Below, one piece after another: positions 1 through 8,938 of a stretch of DNA of 64,000 bases (position 1 is the stretch's first letter; each line of letters starts with the position of its first letter). Source of the stretch: Thalassoglobus sp. JC818 (GTDB lineage Bacteria > Planctomycetota > Planctomycetia > Planctomycetales > Planctomycetaceae); assembly GCF_040717535.1 (NCBI RefSeq), contig NZ_JBFEFI010000001.1, positions 186,001 through 250,000 on the forward strand, written 5' to 3'. The notes below the pieces were generated by a model. The model saw only the letters and a list, made by a program, of their open reading frames with translations, ran no database searches and was not told the DNA's origin. A program made the position numbers and the translations under genes.

Positions 1-2
1 AA

Positions 3-1328
3 GACGAACAGAGAGAACGTCGACGATCCCAACTCATGGGCGAATTCGACGGAAAGACCGATCGCCAATCGCTGGAAGCATTCTTCACGAAGTTCCTCCG
101 AAAAGCCTTTCGAAGACCCGTTTCTCAAGCCGAAGCACAAGAGTTTGCGGAGATCGCAAGCGCAGAACTCGATCGCTCAGGTTCACTCGAAAATGGTTTG
201 CATCTCGCAATTCGCATGGCTCTCATTTCGCCGTCGTTCTTGTACCGCAGCGTTGGAACAGGAGAACTGAACGATTACGAGCTGGCGAGCCGGTTGTCTT
301 ACTTCCTGACCGGCAGCCCACCCGACGAGAAGTTGATGAAGAAAGCGGAAGCGAATGTCCTTCGACAGAGCGAAGTTTTGCGTGCTGAAGCCGAGCGATT
401 GATCGACCGGTCGTTCGCTTCCGATTTTCCACAGCAATGGCTCGGCCTCTCATCAATTGAAAGCCTGATGCCGGACACACGACTGATTCGCAATTTCACA
501 AATCAACACCGTCAGGCCATGACCGAAGAGGTCACAGAAACCTTCTGGTGGGTCCTCGACAACAACCAGCCAGTGCTGGACCTGATCGCTCCCGACTTTG
601 TTTTGACCAATGAACAGGTCGCGAAAGACATCTATCAGCTGGATGAATTTCCCAGTGATGCATCGAAGAAGGCAAAGAAGAACACAACAGCTCTCACGCG
701 AGTGACCGTCTCTCGACTCTCGAACAAGGGCGGGTTGCTTTGTATGCCAGCGGTGATGATGGCAACCGCCAACGGAGTCGACACGCAGCCGGTTCTGCGC
801 GGAGTCTGGGTGCTGGAAAACATTCTCGGTTCACCTCCGCCCGATCCGCCGAACGCTGTTCCGGCTCTCACTCCCGACACGACAGGTGCCAACTCTCCGA
901 AAGAACGTCTGGCAGCCCACATGCAGGAAGCGAGTTGCGCGAGCTGTCACCGCGAAATCGATCCGCTGGGGTTTGTGCTGGAGAACTTCGATCCGATCGG
1001 ACGATGGCGAACGTCTTACCCAGTTTATACCGAAGTGGATGGCAAGGTTCGCACCACGGACGGACTAATCGTCGACGCAACCGGAACGCTTCCGGATGGA
1101 TCTCCTCTCGCAAACGTGACCGACCTGAAACAATGGCTCATCGAAAACCCAAAGCCATTCACGCAATGCCTGTCTGAGAAAATGCTGACATACGCGACAG
1201 GCCGTTCACTGAGTTATCGGGAAAGACAACTCATCAGCGAACTTATCGATGAACAATCAAATGAAGAGGTACGCCTGAAGTCGTTGTTGCTTGAATTAGT
1301 GGACAGCCCAATCTTTCGAACGAAATAG
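3..1328 (+). CDS. DUF1592/DUF1588/DUF1585 domain protein, C-terminal part (5' end outside window)
   Basis: The frame is open to the left edge, so this is the 3' part (about 441 codons) of a longer planctomycete-type secreted protein; the ATG at 36 is internal. The visible part has a DUF1592-like region (FLRKAFRRPVSQAE, then DYELASRLSYFLTGSPPD, visible residues about 30-230), a DUF1588-like region with the heme-type motif CASCH followed by REIDPLGFVLENFDPIG, and a C-terminal DUF1585-like segment (TYATGRSLSYRE). In this family an N-terminal cytochrome-like domain is usual; here it would lie upstream of the window. The biochemical function is unknown. The CASCH motif suggests covalent heme, hence a periplasmic redox role (inference). 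The family is very common in Planctomycetota, which supports the taxonomic assignment. A sulfatase gene follows after 91 bp on the same strand. Confidence 0.85.
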   Translation, partial: DEQRERRRSQLMGEFDGKTDRQSLEAFFTKFLRKAFRRPVSQAEAQEFAEIASAELDRSGSLENGLHLAIRMALISPSFLYRSVGTGELNDYELASRLSYFLTGSPPDEKLMKKAEANVLRQSEVLRAEAERLIDRSFASDFPQQWLGLSSIESLMPDTRLIRNFTNQHRQAMTEEVTETFWWVLDNNQPVLDLIAPDFVLTNEQVAKDIYQLDEFPSDASKKAKKNTTALTRVTVSRLSNKGGLLCMPAVMMATANGVDTQPVLRGVWVLENILGSPPPDPPNAVPALTPDTTGANSPKERLAAHMQEASCASCHREIDPLGFVLENFDPIGRWRTSYPVYTEVDGKVRTTDGLIVDATGTLPDGSPLANVTDLKQWLIENPKPFTQCLSEKMLTYATGRSLSYRERQLISELIDEQSNEEVRLKSLLLELVDSPIFRTK

Positions 1329-1419
1329 CTTCGCAGTTGACAAATACACGGCGAAACTGATCTCTGCCAACTTCACAATCACTTCTGCTGACATCCAAAT
1401 TGATGGTTAGGTTTTCCAT

Positions 1420-2919
1420 ATGACGATTCCCAGTAACATTCGTCTGTTGATCGCGGGGCTCGCAACTCTCTGTATCGTCATTCATCACAACGACGAAGTG
1501 AAAGCTGCCGATCGTCCGAACGTTTTAATGATCGCTGTCGACGACTTGCGTCCTGAGCTGGCGTGCTTCGGAGCGAGTCATATCCATTCTCCGAACATCG
1601 ATCGACTCGCACAGTCAGGGGTTCGATTTCATCGAGCCTACTGCCAAGTCGCCGTTTGCGGAGCGTCTCGAGCGAGTCTCATGAGTGGTTGTCGTCCGGA
1701 AACGACTCAGTGCTGGGACTATAAAACTCCGCTTCGCGCCAAGATGCCGGAAGTGTTGACTCTTCCGCAGCACTTTCGCAACAACGGATACGAAACCACC
1801 TTTCTTGGGAAAGTGTATCACTCGCGCACAGATGATCCGCAAGGCTGGAGCCTGTCCGCTGATAGCATTGCACCGGCTGATCGAAACAAAGGCAAAGGGT
1901 ACGTACTTCCCAGAGCTCCGCTGCCAAAACAGCGATCTGCCAAAGCCAATCAGAAAACAGGCCCCGCCTTCGAAAACGGCGGGGACGTTCCCGATGATGC
2001 ATACACCGACGGCCACACTGCCGATCGAGCTGTCAAAGTGATGCAACACCTGGCGACGCAGGACAAGCCATTCTTCTTCGCTGTCGGATTCCTGAAGCCG
2101 CATCTCCCTTTCAATGCACCAGCAAAGTACTGGGACTTGTATGATCGCTCCTCAATTCAGATTCCATCACGAGAGGACGTCATCGATGGAGTTCCCTACG
2201 CCGGCTCGGGCTGGGGAGAACTCAAGAACTACCCGGGAATTCCGAACAACGTTCCGTATCTCGACGACGAGTTGTCAGCAGAGTTGATTCACGGTTATTA
2301 CGCTGCGGTCAGCTACACGGATGCGCAAGTAGGCAAACTGCTCGATGAACTCGACCGACTTAACCTCCGCGAGAACACGATCGTCGTGCTCTGGGGAGAT
2401 CATGGATGGTATGTCGGTGATTTTGGCGACTGGTGCAAACACACCAACTACGAAATCGCAACACGCGTTCCTTTGATTGTCTCTGCTCCCGGAATCACGG
2501 ACAATCAGGAGTCGAAAGCACTCGTTGAGTTTGTCGATATCTTCCCGACGCTCAGCGAATTGGCCAACCTCGAAATCCCGGAACATTGCCACGGGCAAAG
2601 TTTCGTTCCTGTCCTGAATGAACCTGATCGAGAATGGAAGCAGGCAGCCTTCAGCCAGTACCGAAAGAGCAAACCTCCCGGTACTCCAATGCTCGGCACC
2701 AGCATTCGAACAAATCAATTCCGATACACGGAGTGGAGACATCGTGATACAGGGGAATTGGACGCCATTGAACTGATCGATTTTGAATCCGATCCCGGTG
2801 CAACGCGAAACGTCGCTGCCGATGCTGCGTACGCACAGTTTCTGCCTGAACTGGCCGAATTGTGTGCAGAATCTGGAAAGGGAGTCCGCGCCCAATCAGT
2901 CGCGACTTCGAGTCCGTAA
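1420..2919 (+). CDS. sulfatase, iduronate-2-sulfatase-like
   Basis: This 499-residue protein has an N-terminal signal-like segment (hydrophobic LLIAGLATLCIVI, residues about 9-21) followed directly by the sulfatase core RPNVLMIAVDD. The formylglycine site is CGASR with Cys80, a C-x-A-S-R variant of the C-x-P/A-x-R signature, so it should be matured by a formylglycine-generating enzyme. Metal ligands are plausible at DD (41-42) and in the WGDHGWYVGDFGDW block. The arrangement resembles iduronate-2-sulfatase-like bacterial enzymes that remove sulfate esters from polysaccharides in the periplasm or outside the cell. The substrate cannot be read from sequence. It follows the DUF1592-family gene on the same strand and may be co-transcribed. 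The family is certain; the subfamily is moderately sure. Confidence 0.92.
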   Translation: MTIPSNIRLLIAGLATLCIVIHHNDEVKAADRPNVLMIAVDDLRPELACFGASHIHSPNIDRLAQSGVRFHRAYCQVAVCGASRASLMSGCRPETTQCWDYKTPLRAKMPEVLTLPQHFRNNGYETTFLGKVYHSRTDDPQGWSLSADSIAPADRNKGKGYVLPRAPLPKQRSAKANQKTGPAFENGGDVPDDAYTDGHTADRAVKVMQHLATQDKPFFFAVGFLKPHLPFNAPAKYWDLYDRSSIQIPSREDVIDGVPYAGSGWGELKNYPGIPNNVPYLDDELSAELIHGYYAAVSYTDAQVGKLLDELDRLNLRENTIVVLWGDHGWYVGDFGDWCKHTNYEIATRVPLIVSAPGITDNQESKALVEFVDIFPTLSELANLEIPEHCHGQSFVPVLNEPDREWKQAAFSQYRKSKPPGTPMLGTSIRTNQFRYTEWRHRDTGELDAIELIDFESDPGATRNVAADAAYAQFLPELAELCAESGKGVRAQSVATSSP

Positions 2920-3016
2920 ACCAGCTTGCTATCCGCTCAGAGTTGCGAGGCGAGCCGAATCAACGGTCATCGAAGCCAAATCGCTTTGACGAGTGCGCTG
3001 AAATCACGCGTCAGAT

Positions 3017-3880
3017 TTAAAACTGCCAGCCGAAACCGATATTGGAGAAGAAGTCGGCCGACTGTCGATTCAATCCCCAGCCAACACGAATACCAACTTC
3101 GAGATTCTCGGTGACGAGGCAATGAATTCCTGGGCTGGCGAAGTGCCGGACCGTCTCTTCTTCCTTTCCCTCTGAGAAGATTCCGAAGTACTCAGCGTGG
3201 ACGTTCCAGCGTTCAGCGAACGGAATCTTGAGGACGGTCGAAGGGGCCCATTGATTGAAGTGGTCTCCCTCCGCAGATCCGTATCCGTATCGAATCGAAG
3301 AATCCCAAAGCCAATCATTTGCGAGTCGCCATCCAAATACGTATGTCGAAACGAAGCTCGTTGCGGTCTCGGGGCCAGAAATCGGCGTCGATGCCTGAAA
3401 AATGAAGGCACTTTCCGGAATCCACTCATCTTGCTGAGTAAGGGCGGCTTTCAGGCCGTAGCTGATGGAGGTTTCTCGCTCGATTTCCCCAGCATCTTCT
3501 TCTCCGAAGTCCAGATCGGAGTTCGCCCCACCTGTCACTGAACTCCCTGCGCCGCCGACTTCATAGTTGATCACGAAACGTGCCTCCAGCCAGTCAGTCA
3601 CACCGTGACGGACCAGAAGTTCGGGAAAGCTGTTCGTGTCAGGCACGATGGGATTGTCGACGAACGACCAGGCTGACTCAATCATCGTCATCTGCCCAGG
3701 AACGGTGGTCGTCGCAGGCGTGAACGAATCACGGTCCGTTTCCATTTCCCGTTCACTCTCGCCACTCTCTCCGAAGATTGCCGAGCGCGACCAGAAATCC
3801 TCACCCGCTGAGAGATTCGAGGAGGCAAGCAGGACGATGAGCACAGGAATTTTCCATTGCGTGGATTGACTCATCGACAT
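3017..3880 (-). CDS. outer-membrane transporter/porin-like protein (phenol MetA degradation family)
   Basis: This 287-residue protein has a signal peptide (hydrophobic IPVLIVLLASSNLSAGED) and then alternating aromatic-rich beta-strand segments such as WLEARFVINYEVG, TSFVSTYVFGWRL, WNVHAEYFGIFSEG and the terminal NIGFGWQF ending in phenylalanine, typical of an outer-membrane barrel. It matches the 'transporter' family often labelled MetA-pathway of phenol degradation (PF13557). I chose the ATG at 3880 rather than the GTG one codon upstream because an AAGGAT Shine-Dalgarno lies about five bases ahead of it. The gene lies tail-to-tail with the sulfatase on the other strand. The transported compound is unknown, and the phenol label should not be read as function. 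Confidence 0.75.
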   Translation of the reverse strand: MSMSQSTQWKIPVLIVLLASSNLSAGEDFWSRSAIFGESGESEREMETDRDSFTPATTTVPGQMTMIESAWSFVDNPIVPDTNSFPELLVRHGVTDWLEARFVINYEVGGAGSSVTGGANSDLDFGEEDAGEIERETSISYGLKAALTQQDEWIPESAFIFQASTPISGPETATSFVSTYVFGWRLANDWLWDSSIRYGYGSAEGDHFNQWAPSTVLKIPFAERWNVHAEYFGIFSEGKEEETVRHFASPGIHCLVTENLEVGIRVGWGLNRQSADFFSNIGFGWQF

Positions 3881-4167
3881 CACATCCTTGTGTCAGTCTC
3901 GACCAGATCCAGAGGTCGCGGAAAGCCCTGCCAAAAGTGAAAACGTGCGGAATCTCTACAATCGAACCTGTGGTTCTCTTCTCTTTGATCGGACCAAGAC
4001 TTTCCAAACTCCATGAGAACGTCAGGCAGCTTGAACTCAATCGACAGTCACGCGGAAGATTCCGGTTGTATCGATCAGAAGACGTTCCGTGCTTTGGCTC
4101 GGTTGGTCAATCAGCCGTGATCACTGCCCGAAATGTCGATGTGGAACATCCTAGCTTGAGAAGTCAC

Positions 4168-5301
4168 TTAGTGAATATGGGCGGGTTCGAGAAACCGGAT
4201 CAGCCATGCGATGAGAATTCCAATCAGCAGTGCGGCTGAAAGAGTTCGCCGGTGGTGCGAGTGGAACTCCATTTCCGGCAAAAGATCGCTGAGTGAGATG
4301 CACAGAAAGACCCCCGCGGAAAAGGCGAGCGTGGTCCCGATGACCATCGTCGATCCCGCAGCGAGTGAAGAGATTCCAAATAGAAAAACGATTGCTCCGA
4401 GCGGACACAGCAAAGAATAGGCAATATTGACGATCAATTGAGAGCGATTCGACCATCCGCCAGCAACCATTAACGTTGTGATCGAAACAGCATCGAGCGG
4501 TTTGTGCAAAGCGATGGCAGCAAAAGTTCCCAAGCCGAACAGCCCAAGAGCTGAGGAGTGGGCAGCTTCCGCCTGAACGCTTGCGCCCAGTGCGATTCCG
4601 TCGATGATCGTGTGAATCGCGAGGCCGATGAAGACTCCCACCCAGCTCATTTCATGAACGCTATGAGCATGATGGTGGTGTGCGTGGCCGCAATCAGAAT
4701 GATCGTGCTCGTGGACTTCGACTTCTGTTGCATGGGCAGATTCGGTGAGAGCCGGCTCTGCGTTTTCGGGGAATTCGTGCTGATGGAAGTGAAAGGCACG
4801 CAGCAGAAAAAACATCGTCACAACACCGGTCATGAGCGCTAAAGCAACAGTTTCAACTCCCTGACTTCCCATGTAATAGAGCGAATGCGGAAGCAAATGG
4901 AAGATTGCCGTCCCCAGCATGAGTCCGCCCACCAGGCTGATCACATGTTGCATCCGGGTATGCGTCAAAGCAATCCGTCCAGGAAGGATGCCTCCTGCTA
5001 AAGACGAGCAGGAAATCAGAAGACTGTACACGACAATCAGCCACCAAACTTTCGATTCAATCTTGTCAGCGCCTTCGGTGTGAGCGTGCTCGTGTCCACT
5101 CTCATGATCGTGGTCATGCACGTGATCGTGTTGATGTTCATCTGAATGATCATGATCATGCGAATCGGCTGCCTGCGTTGTGTCGGACTCAGTTGACGGA
5201 GTGGTTTGAGCAAATGTCGGCGCAACCACGATGACGACAAGGAGAACTGCCCACGTCAGCAATGTGAACAAGGGAAACCTGTTGAGTCGACATAAGTCCA
5301 T
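4168..5301 (-). CDS. ZIP-family divalent metal transporter, His-rich
   Basis: This 377-residue integral membrane protein has an N-terminal signal/TM segment (LLTWAVLLVVIVVAPTFA), a periplasmic region of dense His/Asp repeats (residues about 40-75), then ZIP-type helices. The signature helix HTIIDGIALGASVQAEAA carries the H-x3-D-G motif of the metal site, and the following helix has AIALHKPLDAVS. A second cluster, HEHDHSDCGHAHHHH, sits in the cytoplasmic loop between helices 3 and 4. ZIP proteins import zinc or related divalent metals; the two His-rich stretches probably capture or buffer metal. The gene is monocistronic. No Zur-like operator was recognised in the 230 bp upstream. Confidence 0.92.
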   Translation of the reverse strand: MDLCRLNRFPLFTLLTWAVLLVVIVVAPTFAQTTPSTESDTTQAADSHDHDHSDEHQHDHVHDHDHESGHEHAHTEGADKIESKVWWLIVVYSLLISCSSLAGGILPGRIALTHTRMQHVISLVGGLMLGTAIFHLLPHSLYYMGSQGVETVALALMTGVVTMFFLLRAFHFHQHEFPENAEPALTESAHATEVEVHEHDHSDCGHAHHHHAHSVHEMSWVGVFIGLAIHTIIDGIALGASVQAEAAHSSALGLFGLGTFAAIALHKPLDAVSITTLMVAGGWSNRSQLIVNIAYSLLCPLGAIVFLFGISSLAAGSTMVIGTTLAFSAGVFLCISLSDLLPEMEFHSHHRRTLSAALLIGILIAWLIRFLEPAHIH

Positions 5302-5535
5302 CTTCGCCGCCTGTTGTCAAAATTCAAACGCAAGAACGACTCTCTTAGAACTGAAACGACGCGGATGCAAGCGACAGCGTCTTGAATCGCACAAGAACTG
5401 CAAAAAGTATCAAGTTTCAGAAACAATCGCGAAAGCGTTTTAAGCAGCCTTGAGGCCGTTTTTCCGGAAAGGAAAAACTGGTCTCTCGTCCAAGAACCAG
5501 CGAAATCCTCCCAGTGATTTTTCGTTCAATTTCGG

Positions 5536-6618
5536 CTATTCAGTGACGAAGACTGCCTCCCGAACGCAAAAACAGTCATCACCGGAAAAGACCAGGTGAA
5601 CTGTCCGACCATCTTCGCTCATCCATTTCGTGGGAAAATCACCGTGCTCCCCCGGTCCAATGTCCCAATCGGTGACAAATTCAACCGTCGTCCAGGGCCC
5701 CCACGGTTCCGGGGCATCGTAGATCCCGAATCCTCCCTCAAAGCGAGTGTCTCCCCGGTCCGGATGTCCAGGCGGCTGAGGAATCGCTTGCCACCACAGA
5801 TAGCGGTTGAGGCCGGGATTGAATGTAATCGCCGATCGGAGACAGGCGTCAGGATGCTCAAAAACTGCTCCTCGCTCTTCGATCCGCTTTGACCAGACCG
5901 GCTGTTGGTTGGCATCTGTTCGCACAAAGAACTCCCAAGCGTCCCTCTCGAGGAGATGATCCTTGTGAGCCCGCATCAGGATAAAGCGATCCGCTGGACC
6001 ATCGGCATTTGGGGCGTCGTGCGAGTAAGCATAGACAAACTCATCGCGGGCTCCTTCGTAATCGCGTCCGAAATTGATGAACCCCAGAAGTCCAAACTCT
6101 GCAAACTTCCAGTCAACTGTAGACCAGGTTTCTCCGTGATCTTCAGACCAGGCCAGAGTCGATTCGCCTCCATGAAGATTGTCATGCCCAAGCCACAGAT
6201 AGAGCACTCCGTCGACCGACAAAATTCCCCACGACTTTCTTCCGTGCCGTCCCTGACCACGTTGTTCGATCGTTGCAGAGCGAAGATTGACTACCTTGAA
6301 GTCCTCCGGGCCTCCATCGATCCGCACCAGCCCTAAGCTCAGTTTGTCTTCCAATAGCGGTTCGAATCCCCATCCATCTCCATAAGTCGAATAGAGTGCA
6401 CCATCGCGTGCCCAGGTGATCGGCCAATTGTCTCCACCCTTGGCTTTGCGAATCACCGTTTCGACCGGAGCCCATTGCACATCTTTGACGAGCCTGCTGT
6501 TCGGGTATGGGGGCTGTCGCGAAACTTCTTCCTGAGCGAAATTGGGATAATTGAGCCCCAGCCAGATCAGTGACACCAGCGCCAGTCGCCCAAGTGTTTT
6601 CATTCGACGTAGTTTCAT
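5536..6618 (-). CDS. secreted DUF4185-like protein
   Basis: This 360-residue protein has a signal peptide (LGRLALVSLIWLGLNYPNFAQ) and a repeat-rich, Trp-rich body with beta-propeller-like elements (GDNWPITWARDGALY, TLAWSEDHGETW, a sialidase-Asp-box-like SxDxGxTW). The motif YSTYGDGWGFEP fits the DUF4185 family, thought to be glycan-active or glycan-binding five-bladed propellers. It probably acts outside the cytoplasm on a carbohydrate (inference). The start is taken at 6618, preceded by GGGGAT; an ATG at 6603 is an alternative. The DUF2254 gene ends 33 bp upstream on the same strand, so the two may form an operon. Confidence 0.7.
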   Translation of the reverse strand: MKLRRMKTLGRLALVSLIWLGLNYPNFAQEEVSRQPPYPNSRLVKDVQWAPVETVIRKAKGGDNWPITWARDGALYSTYGDGWGFEPLLEDKLSLGLVRIDGGPEDFKVVNLRSATIEQRGQGRHGRKSWGILSVDGVLYLWLGHDNLHGGESTLAWSEDHGETWSTVDWKFAEFGLLGFINFGRDYEGARDEFVYAYSHDAPNADGPADRFILMRAHKDHLLERDAWEFFVRTDANQQPVWSKRIEERGAVFEHPDACLRSAITFNPGLNRYLWWQAIPQPPGHPDRGDTRFEGGFGIYDAPEPWGPWTTVEFVTDWDIGPGEHGDFPTKWMSEDGRTVHLVFSGDDCFCVREAVFVTE

Positions 6619-6651
6619 GAATCGATCCCCACAACTTCCATCAAAACGAGC

Positions 6652-7992
6652 CTAAGACGCCAACTCCGCAGAAGAGCTTTCGCAGTCGAGAGTCTGCCGC
6701 ACATGATTCACCAGCACCAGAATTTCGGTTTTATCATCGATGTCATGAGGGCAATCGGTCGCTTCCCGTTCAATGACATTCAGGAACTGCAGAACAGCCT
6801 CGCGATCTTGAGTCCGACGGACTTGATGAGCAAGAACTCCAATCACTCTGATCAAGTGCACGGTCACAGAAAAGGAAGTCTTCGCATGCCGACGAATTTC
6901 TTCAAAGGCTGATGAAAATGCGCTCGGGAATCGTAGCGGAAACGCAATGACGCGAATATTCCCATCTTTGTCGCGGCGACAGGGGTCCGGGAACTCTCGC
7001 TGGGCCAACTTGGCCATTGACGCTCCCAAATAATTCAAGCAGGCAATGGCAGTTTGCGGATCATTGATTCCGGGAGACAGAGCTCGCACTGCCACTTCAA
7101 CCAATTCTAGAATTGCACACTCCACATCCTGCCGCGGAGTTCGGCGACTTCCTACGAGAAAACATTGATTGATCTCTTTGTTGATCTCGTCAGCGTCCGC
7201 AGTCGCAGAAGCAGCAGCGATCGGCATCCCCTTGATGAGAAAGTCACCGGGCCGACAACGCAGCTGAATAATGAGATCTTCCTTACGTGCGAGATGCAGT
7301 AAGGTCTCTCCGTCAATCGCTTGCAGGTAGCCTTCCTTGGTCGACCGGATGGTACTCCCAGAGCTCACAGCATCTTCGTCCGACGCATCCTGATGATCTT
7401 CCCGTGAGTGGCCAATCTCTTCGGGGAATAGTCGATCGATCGCGTCTGACAAATCGTGAGCCACACTTCTGACAACATTCGTCGCCTGAATGGCCTCTGC
7501 GACATGATTGATGAACGAAATAAAGACGACGAAGCTGAGCATCCCGCCGATCAAACCGACACCGACAGACAGGTGCGGAACAAAAGTCCCGAGATCCTCG
7601 TCACCGCGGATCGCCCATAGAATCGTAAAGCAATAGAGGCTTGTTCCCAGGAAAGTCGCCAGGGTCACCTGAGCAATATTGTGATTCAGAAACGAACGCA
7701 ACAGCCGGGAACCATACATCGAAGACGTTTGCGCCAGCGTCAGCATCGTGATCGAAAAAACGACGCCAGTGACACCAACCAACGAGCCAGCCAGAGTCGT
7801 CATCGTCGCCATCGCGGCCGAAGCAGTTGTGGTCGCCCAGGAAATCGAAGGGAGCCGCTCCGCACGGACAGTCGCATCAACGTTCAGCATCAAAACGGCA
7901 GCGAAGAGAGATATCACCAGCCCGAATGTCGGGATGAACCACAAGCTATTTCGGACTCGATCCCACTGATTAATCAACCACGTTTCAAGCAT
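6652..7992 (-). CDS. DUF2254 family membrane protein
   Basis: This 446-residue protein has four N-terminal transmembrane helices (around residues 18-36, 55-85, 105-130 and 142-165, for example LVGVTGVVFSITMLTLAQ), followed by a long soluble C-terminal domain. The central segment ALSPGINDPQTAIACL is the hallmark of DUF2254 proteins. The function of the family is unknown; the architecture suggests an inner-membrane protein with a cytoplasmic regulatory domain. The ATG at 7992 has GAGGT upstream. The DUF4185-like gene follows after 33 bp. Confidence 0.85.
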   Translation of the reverse strand: MLETWLINQWDRVRNSLWFIPTFGLVISLFAAVLMLNVDATVRAERLPSISWATTTASAAMATMTTLAGSLVGVTGVVFSITMLTLAQTSSMYGSRLLRSFLNHNIAQVTLATFLGTSLYCFTILWAIRGDEDLGTFVPHLSVGVGLIGGMLSFVVFISFINHVAEAIQATNVVRSVAHDLSDAIDRLFPEEIGHSREDHQDASDEDAVSSGSTIRSTKEGYLQAIDGETLLHLARKEDLIIQLRCRPGDFLIKGMPIAAASATADADEINKEINQCFLVGSRRTPRQDVECAILELVEVAVRALSPGINDPQTAIACLNYLGASMAKLAQREFPDPCRRDKDGNIRVIAFPLRFPSAFSSAFEEIRRHAKTSFSVTVHLIRVIGVLAHQVRRTQDREAVLQFLNVIEREATDCPHDIDDKTEILVLVNHVRQTLDCESSSAELAS

Positions 7993-8130
7993 GTGACCTC
8001 TGACTCAACAACATCCGACGATCCGGCATTCGCAAACCTCGCACAGTCTAACATGGAATCATTGGAACCTGCGAGGAAACACCAAATCCGGCAAGTTATT
8101 GATTCGTCGAGGACTGACAACACGCGACAT

Positions 8131-8610
8131 CTAGAGTCGTTTCTCGGGACTCTGATCGACAGGCGACTTGTCGCTGGGAACGGCGTCAACAACAAATACG
8201 TCCGCTCCGCCAGCACGTCGACGGCGTAAATACTGCTCGAACCACTTCATGACCACGCGACGGTAGGTCGCCCTCGTCGTTGGAATCAACAGACTGAAGC
8301 CGAAGATGTCTGTCAGAAATCCGGGAGTCAACAACAGAGCAGCACCGATCAGCACAAGAACGCCATCAGCCAACGCCTGACCGGGCATTTGCTGGTTTCT
8401 CAATTGCGTTTGAAGCTGCCGCAAAACACTTGCCCCCTGTTGGCGAGCAAGCCAGGCGCCGACGATTCCGGTCAGAAAGATCGTTCCGACAGTGACCAGC
8501 AATCCCGTGCCTGTCCCCCAAGCTTTGGACACGTAGTGGTGTACCTGAAGCAGGACGACAAGTTCGAGTGCCGGAACGATTGTGAAGAGCAGAAAGAGAC
8601 GATAAATCAT
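8131..8610 (-). CDS. fxsA: FxsA family membrane protein
   Basis: This 158-residue protein begins MIYRLFLLFTIVPALELVVL and matches FxsA in length and order: two N-terminal helices, a central GAWLARQQG stretch after the second helix, a third helix with the typical VLIGAALLLTPGFLTDIFGF sequence, and a basic C-terminal tail. E. coli FxsA is known for suppressing F-exclusion of phage T7 when overproduced; its normal role is unclear. The start was set at 8610 because upstream codons encode an unrelated, non-hydrophobic extension. It lies 138 bp upstream of the DUF2254 gene on the same strand. Confidence 0.9.
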   Translation of the reverse strand: MIYRLFLLFTIVPALELVVLLQVHHYVSKAWGTGTGLLVTVGTIFLTGIVGAWLARQQGASVLRQLQTQLRNQQMPGQALADGVLVLIGAALLLTPGFLTDIFGFSLLIPTTRATYRRVVMKWFEQYLRRRRAGGADVFVVDAVPSDKSPVDQSPEKRL

Positions 8611-8938
8611 GTCACGATTATGACATCGCCAACGGGGAATCCAAGGGGGCTGCAAGACAAGAAAAGCACATTCCTCTGGAATCTCCACGTTTACCCTACG
8701 GAACTCGCGTCACCCATTTCAAAGTTCTTCGTGACGACTATCGACACCATTCACTGCGTCACACGTCGAGCAGTCTGAACGTGCATGGTTTCAATCCGAC
8801 CGCCACAAACGGTATCCTACACTGAAAAGTCACTCTTCTCTTGCACCTTAGCTGCCGACTCTCTTCATTCGATGAGTCAGCCCGTGCAAGTCGATGTTTT
8901 CCATTCTGTTACTGAGTTTCAAAGAGTTTCCATTGAAC
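8611..8938. other. intergenic region, divergent promoters expected
   Basis: This is 328 bp between the leftward fxsA gene and the rightward asparagine-synthetase-like gene. It must carry promoters for both directions. I saw no clear -35/-10 pair, operator or structured RNA. Confidence 0.4.

Noticed and set aside
3937-4239. 100-codon frame on the + strand
   Set aside because: Overlaps the end of the ZIP gene and has no motif or ribosome site.
4690-5160. Short CAT/GAT-rich repeats
   Set aside because: They encode the His-rich segments of the ZIP transporter on the - strand and are not CRISPR or satellite repeats.
5458-5478. AT-rich hairpin GTTTTTCC/GGAAAAAC
   Set aside because: 8 bp, AT-rich and not followed by a T run; too weak to call a terminator.
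6350-6380. GGTTCGAATCCC, tRNA T-arm-like sequence
   Set aside because: Lies inside the DUF4185-like coding sequence with no cloverleaf around it.
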